Origin: Candidatus Zipacnadia bacterium
GTDB taxonomy: Bacteria > Armatimonadota > Zipacnadia > Zipacnadales > UBA5352
Length of the DNA: 64,000 bases
Assembly (NCBI GenBank): GCA_029820295.1
Contig: JALGVA010000004.1
Location: forward strand, 1 to 64,000
Reading direction: 5' to 3'
Below are positions 37,531-46,388 of this stretch, one piece after another. The translations under genes were made by a program, and so were the position numbers. The notes beneath the pieces are model-generated. The model did no database searches, had not been told where the DNA came from, and saw nothing but the letters and a program-made list of their open reading frames with translations. Each line of letters starts with the position of its first letter. Positions within the stretch are counted from its first letter, which is position 1.

Positions 37531-38687
37531 CGGCCAGGGTCGCCATCATCTTCGGCACGCGCCCGGAGGCCATCAAGCTCGCCCCCGTCTATGAGGTGAT
37601 GCAGGAGCGCGCCGAGTTCGAGCCGGTGCTCATGGCCACCGGTCAGCACCGCGAGATGCTCGGCCAGGTGCTGAATATCTTCGACCTCGAGCCGCAGGTC
37701 AGCCTTGACATCATGGAGCACGGGCAGACGCTGGGCGACGTGATGTCCCGCGCCTTCAAGGGCCTCGAGGATGCCATCGGTGAGGTGGCGCCGGATGTGG
37801 TGCTGGTGCAGGGCGACACCGCCACGACGCTGGCCGGGGCGCTGGCGGGGTTCTTCCACCAGGTGCGCGTGGGTCATGTCGAGGCGGGGCTGCGCAGCGG
37901 CAGCAAGTACTCGCCCTTCCCCGAAGAGGTCTTCCGGCGTATGACCGGGGTGATCGCCAACCTGCACTTCGCCGCCACCGAGCAGGCCAGGGCGAACCTG
38001 GTGGCCGAGACGGTGGACCCGGAGACCATCTTCGTTACCGGCAACACGGTCATCGACGCGCTGCTGGCGACGCATGAGCGCAGCCCGTCACTGGCAGGCA
38101 CGCCGTTCGAGTGGCTGGAGGAGAGCGACGGGCGCGTGCTGCTGGTGACCGCGCACCGGCGTGAGAACCTGGGCGTTCCGTTCACGCGCATCTGTACGGC
38201 GATCGCGCAGCTCGTGGAGGAGTTCGACGATCTGCACGTCATCTTCCCGATGCACATGAACCCGAAGGTGCGGCGGGCGGCGACCGAGCTGCTGGGCGGC
38301 CTCGACCGCGTCTTCCTGTGCGAGCCGGCGGACTACGCGACGTTCGTGCCGCTGATGGCGCGCGCGGACCTGATCCTGACCGACTCGGGCGGGATCCAGG
38401 AGGAGGCGCCCGCGCTGGGTGTGCCCGTGCTGGTGGCGCGTGATACCACCGAGCGTCCTGAGGGCGTGGACGCCGGCGTGGTGCGGCTGGTGGGCACGCA
38501 GACGGCGACGATCGTGACCGAGGCGCGCGAGCTGCTCACCAGCCCGACCGCCTACGCGCGCATGGCCTCCGGTGGCAGCCCCTACGGCGATGGCCACGCC
38601 GCATCGCGCATCTGCGACGCGCTCGAGTACGTGATGGGCGTTCGTGACCGTCGCCCCGGGGACTTCTGCTACCGGGCCCAGGCTTAG
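37518..38687 (+). CDS. wecB: UDP-N-acetylglucosamine 2-epimerase (non-hydrolysing)
   Basis: IIFGTRPEAIKLAPV, GQHREMLGQVL, VQGDTATTLAGALAGFF, GHVEAGLRS, VTAHRRENLG, TDSGGIQEEAPALGVPVLVARDTTERPEG. Confidence 0.95.
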   Translation: MVAIAARVAIIFGTRPEAIKLAPVYEVMQERAEFEPVLMATGQHREMLGQVLNIFDLEPQVSLDIMEHGQTLGDVMSRAFKGLEDAIGEVAPDVVLVQGDTATTLAGALAGFFHQVRVGHVEAGLRSGSKYSPFPEEVFRRMTGVIANLHFAATEQARANLVAETVDPETIFVTGNTVIDALLATHERSPSLAGTPFEWLEESDGRVLLVTAHRRENLGVPFTRICTAIAQLVEEFDDLHVIFPMHMNPKVRRAATELLGGLDRVFLCEPADYATFVPLMARADLILTDSGGIQEEAPALGVPVLVARDTTERPEGVDAGVVRLVGTQTATIVTEARELLTSPTAYARMASGGSPYGDGHAASRICDALEYVMGVRDRRPGDFCYRAQA

Positions 38688-38704
38688 GCCGCAGCGCCGC
38701 GAGA

Positions 38705-40078
38705 GTGAGAGCGATGGCGCAGGACCAGAGCGTGCCACAGGGCGAGGCGCCGGCGGAGCGCTGGACCAACCGGCGCATCATCTTCCTGGCGATCATCATC
38801 GCCATCATCTTCTACGCCATCTTCCACCTGCCCCCCACCATCAACTACCTGCTGACCCGCGCCCGCCAGACGCTCACCCTGCTGATCCTTGCCGTGGCCC
38901 TGGCCTACCTGCTGCTGCCGGCGGTCGATCTGCTCCTGCGCATCCCCGTGCCGCTCGAGGCACGCTTCAAACGTGCCCTCGCCGCGCTCATCACCATCGT
39001 TGTGTTCACCGTCCTGGTGCTGATGCTGGCCGCGATCATCGTCACACCCATCACTCAGGAGCTGGGCAAGACCCTGACCACGGTCACCCAGTGGGTGCAG
39101 AGCGACCTCGCCACCAGGATCGACGAGTTCTTCCAGCACATGCTCGATCAGGTCCCCGAGCCCTACCGCTCGCAGGCGCAGGACCAGCTCGACTCGATCA
39201 CCAGGCAGCTCAGCGGTCCGGAGCTGGCGGCCACCATCCGCAAACGCTGGGCCGACTGGGGCGGTGCCATCCTGCAGTGGCCGCTCACCCTGCTGTCGTC
39301 AATCCTGTCCTCCGGCGCGTGGTTGCTGGGGCTGCTGATCGTTCCGGTCTTCGCCTTCTACTTCCTGACCGACGCCGGCGCTCTGCGCCGGGGCATCGCG
39401 GCGCACCTGCCGCCCGAGGCCCGCGAGCGTTACCACCGCATGGTGCGCGACATGGACGAGGTGGTGCGCGGATACGTGCGCACCGTCATGATCATCTCGG
39501 TCATCACCGGCGTGGCCACCGCGCTCACGCTCTACTTCGCGGGCGTGCGCGTGTTCCTCACCTTCGGCATCCTGGCCGGCGTGGCCAACATGATCCCGGT
39601 GGTTGGCGGTGTGGTCGCGGTGGTGTTGATCACGGCCATCTCGCTGCTCACCGTCGGCCTGAACCGCACGCTCATCATCATCCTCGCGTATGGGGCCATT
39701 CAGCTTGTCTCTGACCGCATCATCGCTCCGAAGCTGATGAGCGAGGGCGCGAACCTGCATCCGGTCACCGTCATCATCGCCCTGCTGGTGGGGGCGGAGT
39801 TCTTTGGCATGATCGGTATCTTCGTGGCGGTGCCGGTCGTGGCCGCCGCGCGCGTGGCGTGGATACACTACCGCGCGTACATGAGCGACGAGGTGCATGG
39901 TCGCGAGCTGGAGGAGCTGCTGGGGCGATCGGGGCGCGACGAGGAGGTCGCGTGCGAGCGCGATGCGCAGGAGCGGCTCGCTCTCGGTGGGGGCGCCGCC
40001 GAGGATGCCGCGGCCGCAGAGAACGCAGCCGACGACGCAGCAGGAGACGGGGGCAAGCCCGCCGATGGGGACGGTTGA
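38705..40078 (+). CDS. AI-2E family transporter (PerM-like)
   Basis: Eight-TM pattern, PVFAFYFLTDAGALRR, VVRGYVRTVMIISVITGVATAL, ILAGVANMIPVVGG, QLVSDRIIAPKLMSEGANLHPVTVI; Ala/Glu-rich C-terminal tail. Confidence 0.9.
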   Translation: MRAMAQDQSVPQGEAPAERWTNRRIIFLAIIIAIIFYAIFHLPPTINYLLTRARQTLTLLILAVALAYLLLPAVDLLLRIPVPLEARFKRALAALITIVVFTVLVLMLAAIIVTPITQELGKTLTTVTQWVQSDLATRIDEFFQHMLDQVPEPYRSQAQDQLDSITRQLSGPELAATIRKRWADWGGAILQWPLTLLSSILSSGAWLLGLLIVPVFAFYFLTDAGALRRGIAAHLPPEARERYHRMVRDMDEVVRGYVRTVMIISVITGVATALTLYFAGVRVFLTFGILAGVANMIPVVGGVVAVVLITAISLLTVGLNRTLIIILAYGAIQLVSDRIIAPKLMSEGANLHPVTVIIALLVGAEFFGMIGIFVAVPVVAAARVAWIHYRAYMSDEVHGRELEELLGRSGRDEEVACERDAQERLALGGGAAEDAAAAENAADDAAGDGGKPADGDG

Positions 40079-40895
40079 AGCGATCACGCTCGCAGTCATT
40101 CAGGGTCTGACGGAGTTCCTGCCGGTGTCCAGCTCGGGACACCTCGCGCTGGGGCACTGGCTCTTCGGCATGGGCGGCGCGGAGGGGGAGCTGCCGATCG
40201 AGTTCGTGGTGCTGGTGCACTTCGGCACGCTGGTGGCCGTGGTGCTCTACTACCGCGCCGACCTGATGGAGATCGTCCGCGACGTGTTCCGCCCGGGCCG
40301 GCAGGCCGGTGCGGGCGAGCGGTGCGGGTGGGGGCGCAGGCTGCTGCTTCTGCTGCTGCTGGCCACGCTGCCCGCGGCGCTGGCCGTCGTGCTCGAGGAT
40401 CCGGTCGAGCGGCTGCTGAACACGCCGTGGGCGGTGGGGCTGGCGCTGCTGGTGACGGGCACGGCGCTGCTGGTCTCCGAGCGCGTGGGCAAGCGCACCA
40501 AGGCGCCGGAGCAGACCACGGCGGGCGACGCGCTGATCGTGGGCTGCGCGCAGCTCGCGGCGGTCACGCCGGGTATCTCGCGCTCGGGCTCGACCATCGC
40601 CGCGGGCCTGGCGTTGGGCTTCCAGCGCGCGTGGTCGGCGCGCTTTGCCTTCCTGATGTCGGTGCCGGCGATCCTGGCGGGCACGCTCTTCAAGCTCAAG
40701 GACATGCTGGAGCAGGGGGCGGGCGGCGCCGTGGGGCTCTACCTGCTGTGCGGGGCCATCGCGGCGGCGACCGGCTACCTGGCCATCTGGCTGGTAATCG
40801 GCGCGGTGCAGTCGCGCAACCTCAGGTGGTTCGCGTTCTACTGCTACGCGGTCGGGCTGGCGGTGGTGGTGGTGGACCTCGGTGGTCTCGCCTGA
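40065..40895 (+). CDS. uppP: Undecaprenyl-diphosphatase
   Basis: AVIQGLTEFLPVSSSGHLALGHWL, CAQLAAVTPGISRSGSTIAAGLALGFQRAWSARFAFLMSVPAILAG. Confidence 0.95.
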   Translation: MGTVEAITLAVIQGLTEFLPVSSSGHLALGHWLFGMGGAEGELPIEFVVLVHFGTLVAVVLYYRADLMEIVRDVFRPGRQAGAGERCGWGRRLLLLLLLATLPAALAVVLEDPVERLLNTPWAVGLALLVTGTALLVSERVGKRTKAPEQTTAGDALIVGCAQLAAVTPGISRSGSTIAAGLALGFQRAWSARFAFLMSVPAILAGTLFKLKDMLEQGAGGAVGLYLLCGAIAAATGYLAIWLVIGAVQSRNLRWFAFYCYAVGLAVVVVDLGGLA

Positions 40896-40923
40896 CCTCT
40901 TGCGGCCATCGGCGAGGCGGCTC

Positions 40924-40952
40924 TTGCCTGCGGACGCGCCGATCGTTACAAT
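40924..40952 (+). promoter_or_regulatory. sigma70-like promoter for hppA
   Basis: TTGCCT -17 nt- TACAAT. Confidence 0.7.
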
Positions 40953-41029
40953 GGGGCGAACCTTCGCAGACCAGGCACAGCCTCGGCTCTGATATTCCCA
41001 TCCTCAGAGACCCGCGTTGTGTACCATAG

Positions 41030-41055
41030 TCAGCCTGTGCACGTGCACAGGCTGA
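41030..41055. promoter_or_regulatory. 26-bp perfect palindrome TCAGCCTGTGCACGTGCACAGGCTGA in the hppA 5' leader
   Basis: Read directly; ends 20 bp before GTG 41076. Confidence 0.85.
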
Positions 41056-41075
41056 AATGCTGGGAGGAATCTGTC

Positions 41076-43340
41076 GTGGAAGAGTTCGGCCAGTTCACCA
41101 CCTTCGAGACCATCGCTTTGTGGGCCATCCTCGGCTCGGCAGTGGTCGGTCTCATCTATGGGCTCATGTTGCGCAAGGAGATCCTGGGCAAGGACCCGGG
41201 CACCGAGAAGATGCAGCAGGTGGCCGGGCAGATCCAGGAGGGCGCGGCGGCCTACCTCAACCGTCAGTTCCGCACCATCGCCGGACTGGTGGTCATCCTG
41301 TTCATCGCCCTGACCCTTACCGGGCTGACCGCCGGCGGCGAGGAGATCTCCGGCTGGGCGCTGGGGCTGGGCAGGGGCATCTCGTTCCTGCTCGGGTGTT
41401 TCGCTTCGGGCCTGACCGGGTTCATCGGGATGAACCTGGCGGTGCGCGGCAACGTGCGCTGCGCCAACGCCGCGCGCACCAGCGTGAGCGGCGCGCTCGC
41501 AGTCGCCTTCCGCTCAGGCGCCGTGGCCGGAATGTTCACCGTGGCCATGGGCCTGGTGGGCGCGACGATCATCTTCATGATCTACAAGCAGTTCGCCACC
41601 GAGGTGCTGCTGGGCTTCGGCTTTGGCGGCTCGCTGCTGGCCCTGTTCATGCGTGTGGGCGGCGGCATCTACACCAAGGCCGCCGACGTCGGCGCCGACC
41701 TGGTTGGCAAGGTCGAGGCCGGCATCCCCGAGGACGACCCGCGCAACGCCGCGGTCATCGCCGACAACGTCGGCGACAACGTGGGCGACTGCGCCGGGAT
41801 GGCCGCCGACATCTTCGAGTCCTACGAGGTCACCCTGGTCGCTTCGATGATCCTCGCGCTGGCGCACGCCGAGACCAACCCGGAGCTGGCGCGCGTGTGG
41901 ATTATCTTCCCGCTGATCGTGCGCGCCATCGGCGTGATTACCTCGATCATCGGGACGGCCATCGTCAAGCTGCGCAACGAAGAGGAGCACCCGATGCAGC
42001 CCATCACGCGCGGCTTCGTGTGGAGCGCCGTGCTGTCGGCCATCGGCTTCTTCTTCGTCGCCCAGTACTACGCCCATGACCTGAAGCTGTTCCTGGCGAC
42101 CCTCGCCGGCCTGGCGCTCGCCATCGGCATCTACAAACTCACCGAGTACTACACCTCGAATCAGTACGAGCCGGTGCAGGAGATCGCCGAGGCGTCGCAG
42201 ACCGGCGCGGCGACGAACCTGCTGACCGGCTTCGGCGTGGGCCTCGAGGGCAGCGTGTGGGCGCTGATGGTCATCTGTCTGGCCATCGGCTTCTCGATCT
42301 TCGTGTTCGGTGCGGAGGGCCCCATCGGCATCCTCTACGGCGTGTCGCTGGTCGGCCTGGGCATGCTGACCACCACCGGCGTCGTGATCTCCATGGACAC
42401 CTACGGGCCGGTGGCCGACAACGCCCAGGGCATCTGCGAGATGGCCGATGTGCCCGAGGCCATGCCGGTCGTCGAGGTGCTCGACGCGGTGGGCAACACC
42501 ACCAAGGCGGCCACCAAGGGACTGGCCATCGCCTCGGCGGTGATCGCCGCCATCGCGCTGTTCGGCTCCTACCTGTCCAAGGTGGCGGCGGCCGAGGCCG
42601 GCGTGGGAGCCGGCGAGGCGGTGAGCGCCGCGGCGCTCACGCAGTACTCCATCCCGCTGGATGACCCCAAGGTGTTCATCGGGCTGCTGGTGGGCGGCGC
42701 CATGCCCTTCCTGTTCAGCTCGATGACCATCCGCGCGGTGGGGCGCGCCGCGTTCTACATCATCAACGAGGTGCGCCGCCAGTTCCGCGAGATCCCCGGC
42801 CTGATGGAGGGCACGGCCATGCCCGAGTCGGCCAAGGTCGTGGACATCTGCACGACCTCGGCCATCAAGGAGCTTGTCGCCCCCGGCCTGCTGGCGGTGC
42901 TCGCTCCCATCGTGGTCGGCGCGTGGCTGGGCTGGCTGGGCCTGGGTGGCTTCCTGGCGGGCATCATCGTCAGCGGCCAGCTCATGGCGGTGATGCTGTG
43001 TGACTCCGGCGGCGCCTGGGACAACGCCAAGAAGGTGATCGAGGACGGCGCCTACGGCGGCAAGGGCTCCGACGCCCACGCCGCCGCGGTCACCGGTGAC
43101 ACCGTCGGCGATCCCTTCAAGGACACCGCGGGCCCGGCCCTGAACCCGCTCATCAAGGTCATGAACCTGGTGGGCCTGCTGGTGGTGCCGATCGTGGTCA
43201 GGTCCGCGGGCTCGCTGGCGATGATCCTCACGGGGCTCGTGCTCGTGGTCATCATCGCCATCGCCCTGGTCGTGTCCAAGCGTAAGGGCGAGGCGCAGAT
43301 CGAGGTGCAGCGGCGCGTGGGCGACGACGAAGCGGCCTGA
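41076..43340 (+). CDS. hppA: Membrane-bound H+-translocating pyrophosphatase, K+-independent type
   Basis: GGIYTKAADVGADLVGKVEAGIPEDDPRNAAVIADNVGDNVGDCAGMAADIFESYEV; GNTTKAATKG (Lys signature of K+-independent class); GAYGGKGSDAHAAAVTGDTVGDPFKDTAGPALNPLIK. Confidence 0.97.
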   Translation: MEEFGQFTTFETIALWAILGSAVVGLIYGLMLRKEILGKDPGTEKMQQVAGQIQEGAAAYLNRQFRTIAGLVVILFIALTLTGLTAGGEEISGWALGLGRGISFLLGCFASGLTGFIGMNLAVRGNVRCANAARTSVSGALAVAFRSGAVAGMFTVAMGLVGATIIFMIYKQFATEVLLGFGFGGSLLALFMRVGGGIYTKAADVGADLVGKVEAGIPEDDPRNAAVIADNVGDNVGDCAGMAADIFESYEVTLVASMILALAHAETNPELARVWIIFPLIVRAIGVITSIIGTAIVKLRNEEEHPMQPITRGFVWSAVLSAIGFFFVAQYYAHDLKLFLATLAGLALAIGIYKLTEYYTSNQYEPVQEIAEASQTGAATNLLTGFGVGLEGSVWALMVICLAIGFSIFVFGAEGPIGILYGVSLVGLGMLTTTGVVISMDTYGPVADNAQGICEMADVPEAMPVVEVLDAVGNTTKAATKGLAIASAVIAAIALFGSYLSKVAAAEAGVGAGEAVSAAALTQYSIPLDDPKVFIGLLVGGAMPFLFSSMTIRAVGRAAFYIINEVRRQFREIPGLMEGTAMPESAKVVDICTTSAIKELVAPGLLAVLAPIVVGAWLGWLGLGGFLAGIIVSGQLMAVMLCDSGGAWDNAKKVIEDGAYGGKGSDAHAAAVTGDTVGDPFKDTAGPALNPLIKVMNLVGLLVVPIVVRSAGSLAMILTGLVLVVIIAIALVVSKRKGEAQIEVQRRVGDDEAA

Positions 43341-43369
43341 CGCCTGGACGCATCCCCCGACACACACGA

Positions 43370-43398
43370 AGGCGGCCCGGCATCTCGCCGGGCCGCCT
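43370..43398. terminator. Terminator hairpin between convergent genes
   Basis: AGGCGGCCCGGC-atctc-GCCGGGCCGCCT, 12-bp perfect stem, followed by CTGTTTGT. Confidence 0.75.
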
Positions 43399-43421
43399 CT
43401 GTTTGTGAGTGGGACGGTGCG

Positions 43422-44693
43422 CTACTCGCCCACGATTCCCGCAAACTCCTCGAGCGCCGACTGCGCCAGGGCCCGCGCGGCGTCGCCCACCGCTTCGGGG
43501 CCGTCGGCGGGCATGAGCGCGAAGGTCGTCGCCAGCGTCTCGCCCCTGGCGATCGGGATGCGGGTCGGGTCCGTGTAGAGGATCATCGTGCCGAAGCGCG
43601 ACTCGCCGAACATGCCCGGAGCGATCCAGCCGACCCCGGGCTTGGCGGAGTCACGCGAGGCGAGGTAGACCCACCCGGGGTGGCCGAAGTCGCGGTACTC
43701 CATCGACCAGTCATGCGTCTCGCCGTCCGGCGTTACGTAGTTCTCGCCCGGCAGCCAGCCCCAGAAGCAGTAGACGCTGCGCGCATCGCCGATGTTGGTC
43801 ACCTCGGTGCGCACGACGACCACCGGCAGCTCCGGATGGGCCGCGACCACCAGGCGCACCTCGGCGCCCGCCTCCTCGTTGGTCATCGGGTTGCCGTCGA
43901 TGTCCTCGAGCGCGCAGTCGGCCTCCATGATCCTCCAGCCCGAGAGCGGCGCCGACTCGCGCACCTGGACGAAGTCGCGCACGTAGAGGTAGGGCTCGCC
44001 GAACTGAATGGTCGGGTAGGCGGACACGCCGGCGGCCTCGACGGTGACGGTCTGCCGCGGGTCGCCGTTGACCGAGAAGCCGGCGCCACCGGCGGCCAGG
44101 CGGATGCTCTGCCCGTCGGGCGTCACCTCCATGCCGAAGATCGAGAAGCGGATGGGCAATTCGGCGGTGTTGCCCACCGGCGCCAGATCGGCGACGGTAA
44201 TGGCCCCGTCGTACGCGCCGGGCCCCAGGTCGCCCAGCTCCAGCTCGACCACCGCGGTGTGCGCGTCGCGATCGTCCTCGGTGACCTCGAAGGTCGCATC
44301 GGCGCCGCCGGTGACGCGCAGCGTCAGCGAGCCGACGTCGATGGGGTTGGCGTTGTCGGCGATGTCCAGCGAGATGCGCGTCTGCTCGCCGATCGGCCCC
44401 AGATCGATCGCCGCATCCGGCCCCAGCTCGATGGTCTCATCGCCGATGCGGTAGCCGATCACCCGCGGGGCCTGTGCGTCGTCGAGCACCATCCAGTCGG
44501 GCTTGTTGATGACCACGAGCGCGCGGCCCTCAGCGGCCTGCTCGGGAGTAATCGTGAAGCTGACCACGTCGCCCTCGGTCTGCGCCTCGATCTCCGTCCA
44601 GCGGCCGTCCGCGCCCTGCACATGCACCGTGGCCGCGCCGGCGACGCAGGTGCATGTGAGCGCGAGTGCGGCGAGGAGTGCTGCGTGCCTCAT
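43422..44693 (-). CDS. Secreted beta-rich hypothetical protein
   Basis: Signal peptide MRHAALLAALALTCTCVAGA; Ig/beta-sandwich-like repeats; no confident family. Confidence 0.6.
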   Translation of the reverse strand: MRHAALLAALALTCTCVAGAATVHVQGADGRWTEIEAQTEGDVVSFTITPEQAAEGRALVVINKPDWMVLDDAQAPRVIGYRIGDETIELGPDAAIDLGPIGEQTRISLDIADNANPIDVGSLTLRVTGGADATFEVTEDDRDAHTAVVELELGDLGPGAYDGAITVADLAPVGNTAELPIRFSIFGMEVTPDGQSIRLAAGGAGFSVNGDPRQTVTVEAAGVSAYPTIQFGEPYLYVRDFVQVRESAPLSGWRIMEADCALEDIDGNPMTNEEAGAEVRLVVAAHPELPVVVVRTEVTNIGDARSVYCFWGWLPGENYVTPDGETHDWSMEYRDFGHPGWVYLASRDSAKPGVGWIAPGMFGESRFGTMILYTDPTRIPIARGETLATTFALMPADGPEAVGDAARALAQSALEEFAGIVGE

Positions 44694-44703
44694 CCCGATC
44701 ACC

Positions 44704-45450
44704 TCAGCGGTTGCTGCGCATCTCGGCCAGCACCTGCGCGAGCAGGGCCGGGCAGTTGGTCAGGATGCCGTCGATGCCCCAGGAGATGTACTGCTCCATC
44801 GTCTCGGCGTCGTCGGCGTAGAAGACGTTCGCGACCATCTCGGCGTCGTGTACCGCCTGACAGAACTCGGCGCTCATCATGCCGCGGCCGGGCTGGAGCA
44901 CGCTGAAGCCCTCCACGGCCGCCCGGGCGATGTACTCGAAGCCGTCGGGCGTGTCCGGCAGCAGGCAGTAGCGCAGCTCCGGGGCCAGCGCGCGCAGGCG
45001 GTCGAGCGTGGGCAGGTCGTGGTGCACGATCAGCGCTCGAGGCCCGGCGCCGGCATCCCCGATCTCCGCGAGCACCGCGCGCTCGAACTCGCCAGAGCCG
45101 TCGGGGACGGTCTTCAGGTGGATGTTGAGCAGCACCGGCTCGGGCAGCGCGGCCAGCGCCTCGGCCATGGTCGGCACCTGCACACCCGCAAACTCGTCCG
45201 CGAACCACGAGCCCGCGTCGAGTGCACGCACCTCGTCGAGGGCCATCTCGGCGAGCGCGCCCGAGCCGTCGGTGCAGCGATCCACCGTGGCGTCGTGCAT
45301 GACCGCCAGCGCGCCGTCGGCGAGTTGATGCACGTCGAACTCGACCATGTCCACGCCCAGCGCCATCGCCGCCGCAAAGGCCGGCAGCGTGCTCTCAGGT
45401 GCACTGGAGGGATCCCCGCGGTGAGCCACGTTCAGCGTCACTGCGATCAC
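44704..45450 (-). CDS. Glycerophosphodiester phosphodiesterase family protein
   Basis: NVAHRGDPSSAPESTLPAFAAAMALGVDMVEFDVHQLADGALAVMHDATVDRCTDGSG, WGIDGILTNCPALL. Confidence 0.9.
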   Translation of the reverse strand: MIAVTLNVAHRGDPSSAPESTLPAFAAAMALGVDMVEFDVHQLADGALAVMHDATVDRCTDGSGALAEMALDEVRALDAGSWFADEFAGVQVPTMAEALAALPEPVLLNIHLKTVPDGSGEFERAVLAEIGDAGAGPRALIVHHDLPTLDRLRALAPELRYCLLPDTPDGFEYIARAAVEGFSVLQPGRGMMSAEFCQAVHDAEMVANVFYADDAETMEQYISWGIDGILTNCPALLAQVLAEMRSNR

Positions 45451-45479
45451 CTCAGATGGGAGCGGCGCCCGGTCGCGCC

Positions 45480-46277
45480 TCACATCTCCATGATCCGGCG
45501 GATCTTGGCCGCGGTCGCCTCGAGCGACTCGATGTTCGGGCTGACCTCGGAGATGAGCGCATCGTCGTAGCCGATGACCCGCAACTCCTGCATCACCAGC
45601 GGGAAGTTGACGTCACCCTCGAGCAGCGGCGTCCACTGATAGCCCTCGCGCTTGAAGTCCTTGAAGTGGACCTTCTTCACGCCGGTGCCGACGATCTTCA
45701 CCCACTGCTCGGGGTAGCTCTGAATGACCATGTTGCCGGTGTCGAAGTAGAGGCCCACGTGTGACGAGCCGATTTCGCCGAGGAAGCGGTCGAACTCCAT
45801 GGGGGAGAGCAGGAAGCGGTTCCAGACGTATTCGATAGCGATGACGACATCGATCTCCTCGGCGAAGGGCGCCAGCTCCAGCAGCGCGTCGCGCGCGTTG
45901 TAGTAGGCGACGTCGTAGTGGCACTCCTCGCTCACGCGCCCGGGCACCAGCAGCCAGGTATCGATGCCGAACTTCTTGACCACCTCGAGGATGCGCTTGA
46001 TCTCATCGATGCTCTCGTGGCGGCGGCCCTCGTCGGCGGTCATGATGTCCGGGCGCGGCTCTCCCGAGCCCACCGCCGCAGCCAGCTCGATATCCATGTC
46101 CTCGGCCATCTTCACCATGTCGGCGATCCTCTGATCGGTCATGGTGTCGAGCTTCGTGTCGCGATCCTCGCGGAAGGTCAGCTCGAACGCCTCGTAGCCC
46201 GCGTCCTTCGCTTGCTGCAGCGTCTCCTGGTAGCTCCACTCCGACGGCGTGATGATCCCGCTCAGTCCGACCTTCAT
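45480..46277 (-). CDS. Sugar phosphate isomerase/epimerase (xylose isomerase-like TIM barrel)
   Basis: AGYEAFELTFRED, IAIEYVWNRFLLSP, VGLYFDTGNMVIQSYPEQWVKIVGTGVKKVHFKDFK. Confidence 0.87.
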   Translation of the reverse strand: MKVGLSGIITPSEWSYQETLQQAKDAGYEAFELTFREDRDTKLDTMTDQRIADMVKMAEDMDIELAAAVGSGEPRPDIMTADEGRRHESIDEIKRILEVVKKFGIDTWLLVPGRVSEECHYDVAYYNARDALLELAPFAEEIDVVIAIEYVWNRFLLSPMEFDRFLGEIGSSHVGLYFDTGNMVIQSYPEQWVKIVGTGVKKVHFKDFKREGYQWTPLLEGDVNFPLVMQELRVIGYDDALISEVSPNIESLEATAAKIRRIMEM

Positions 46278-46388
46278 GGTGTCCTCCCGATCCCTCGTCG
46301 CGGCGCATCAGCGCCGGCGTGCTGTCCGATGACCGCTACTTCGCCGCGCCGCGTCGCAGGCCTTCCAGAACCGCAGGGCGGGCGCCCG

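Noticed and set aside
41514-43367. 617-aa minus-strand ORF opposite hppA
   Set aside because: Shadow ORF; His/Arg/Gly-rich composition, and the + strand is canonical H+-PPase.
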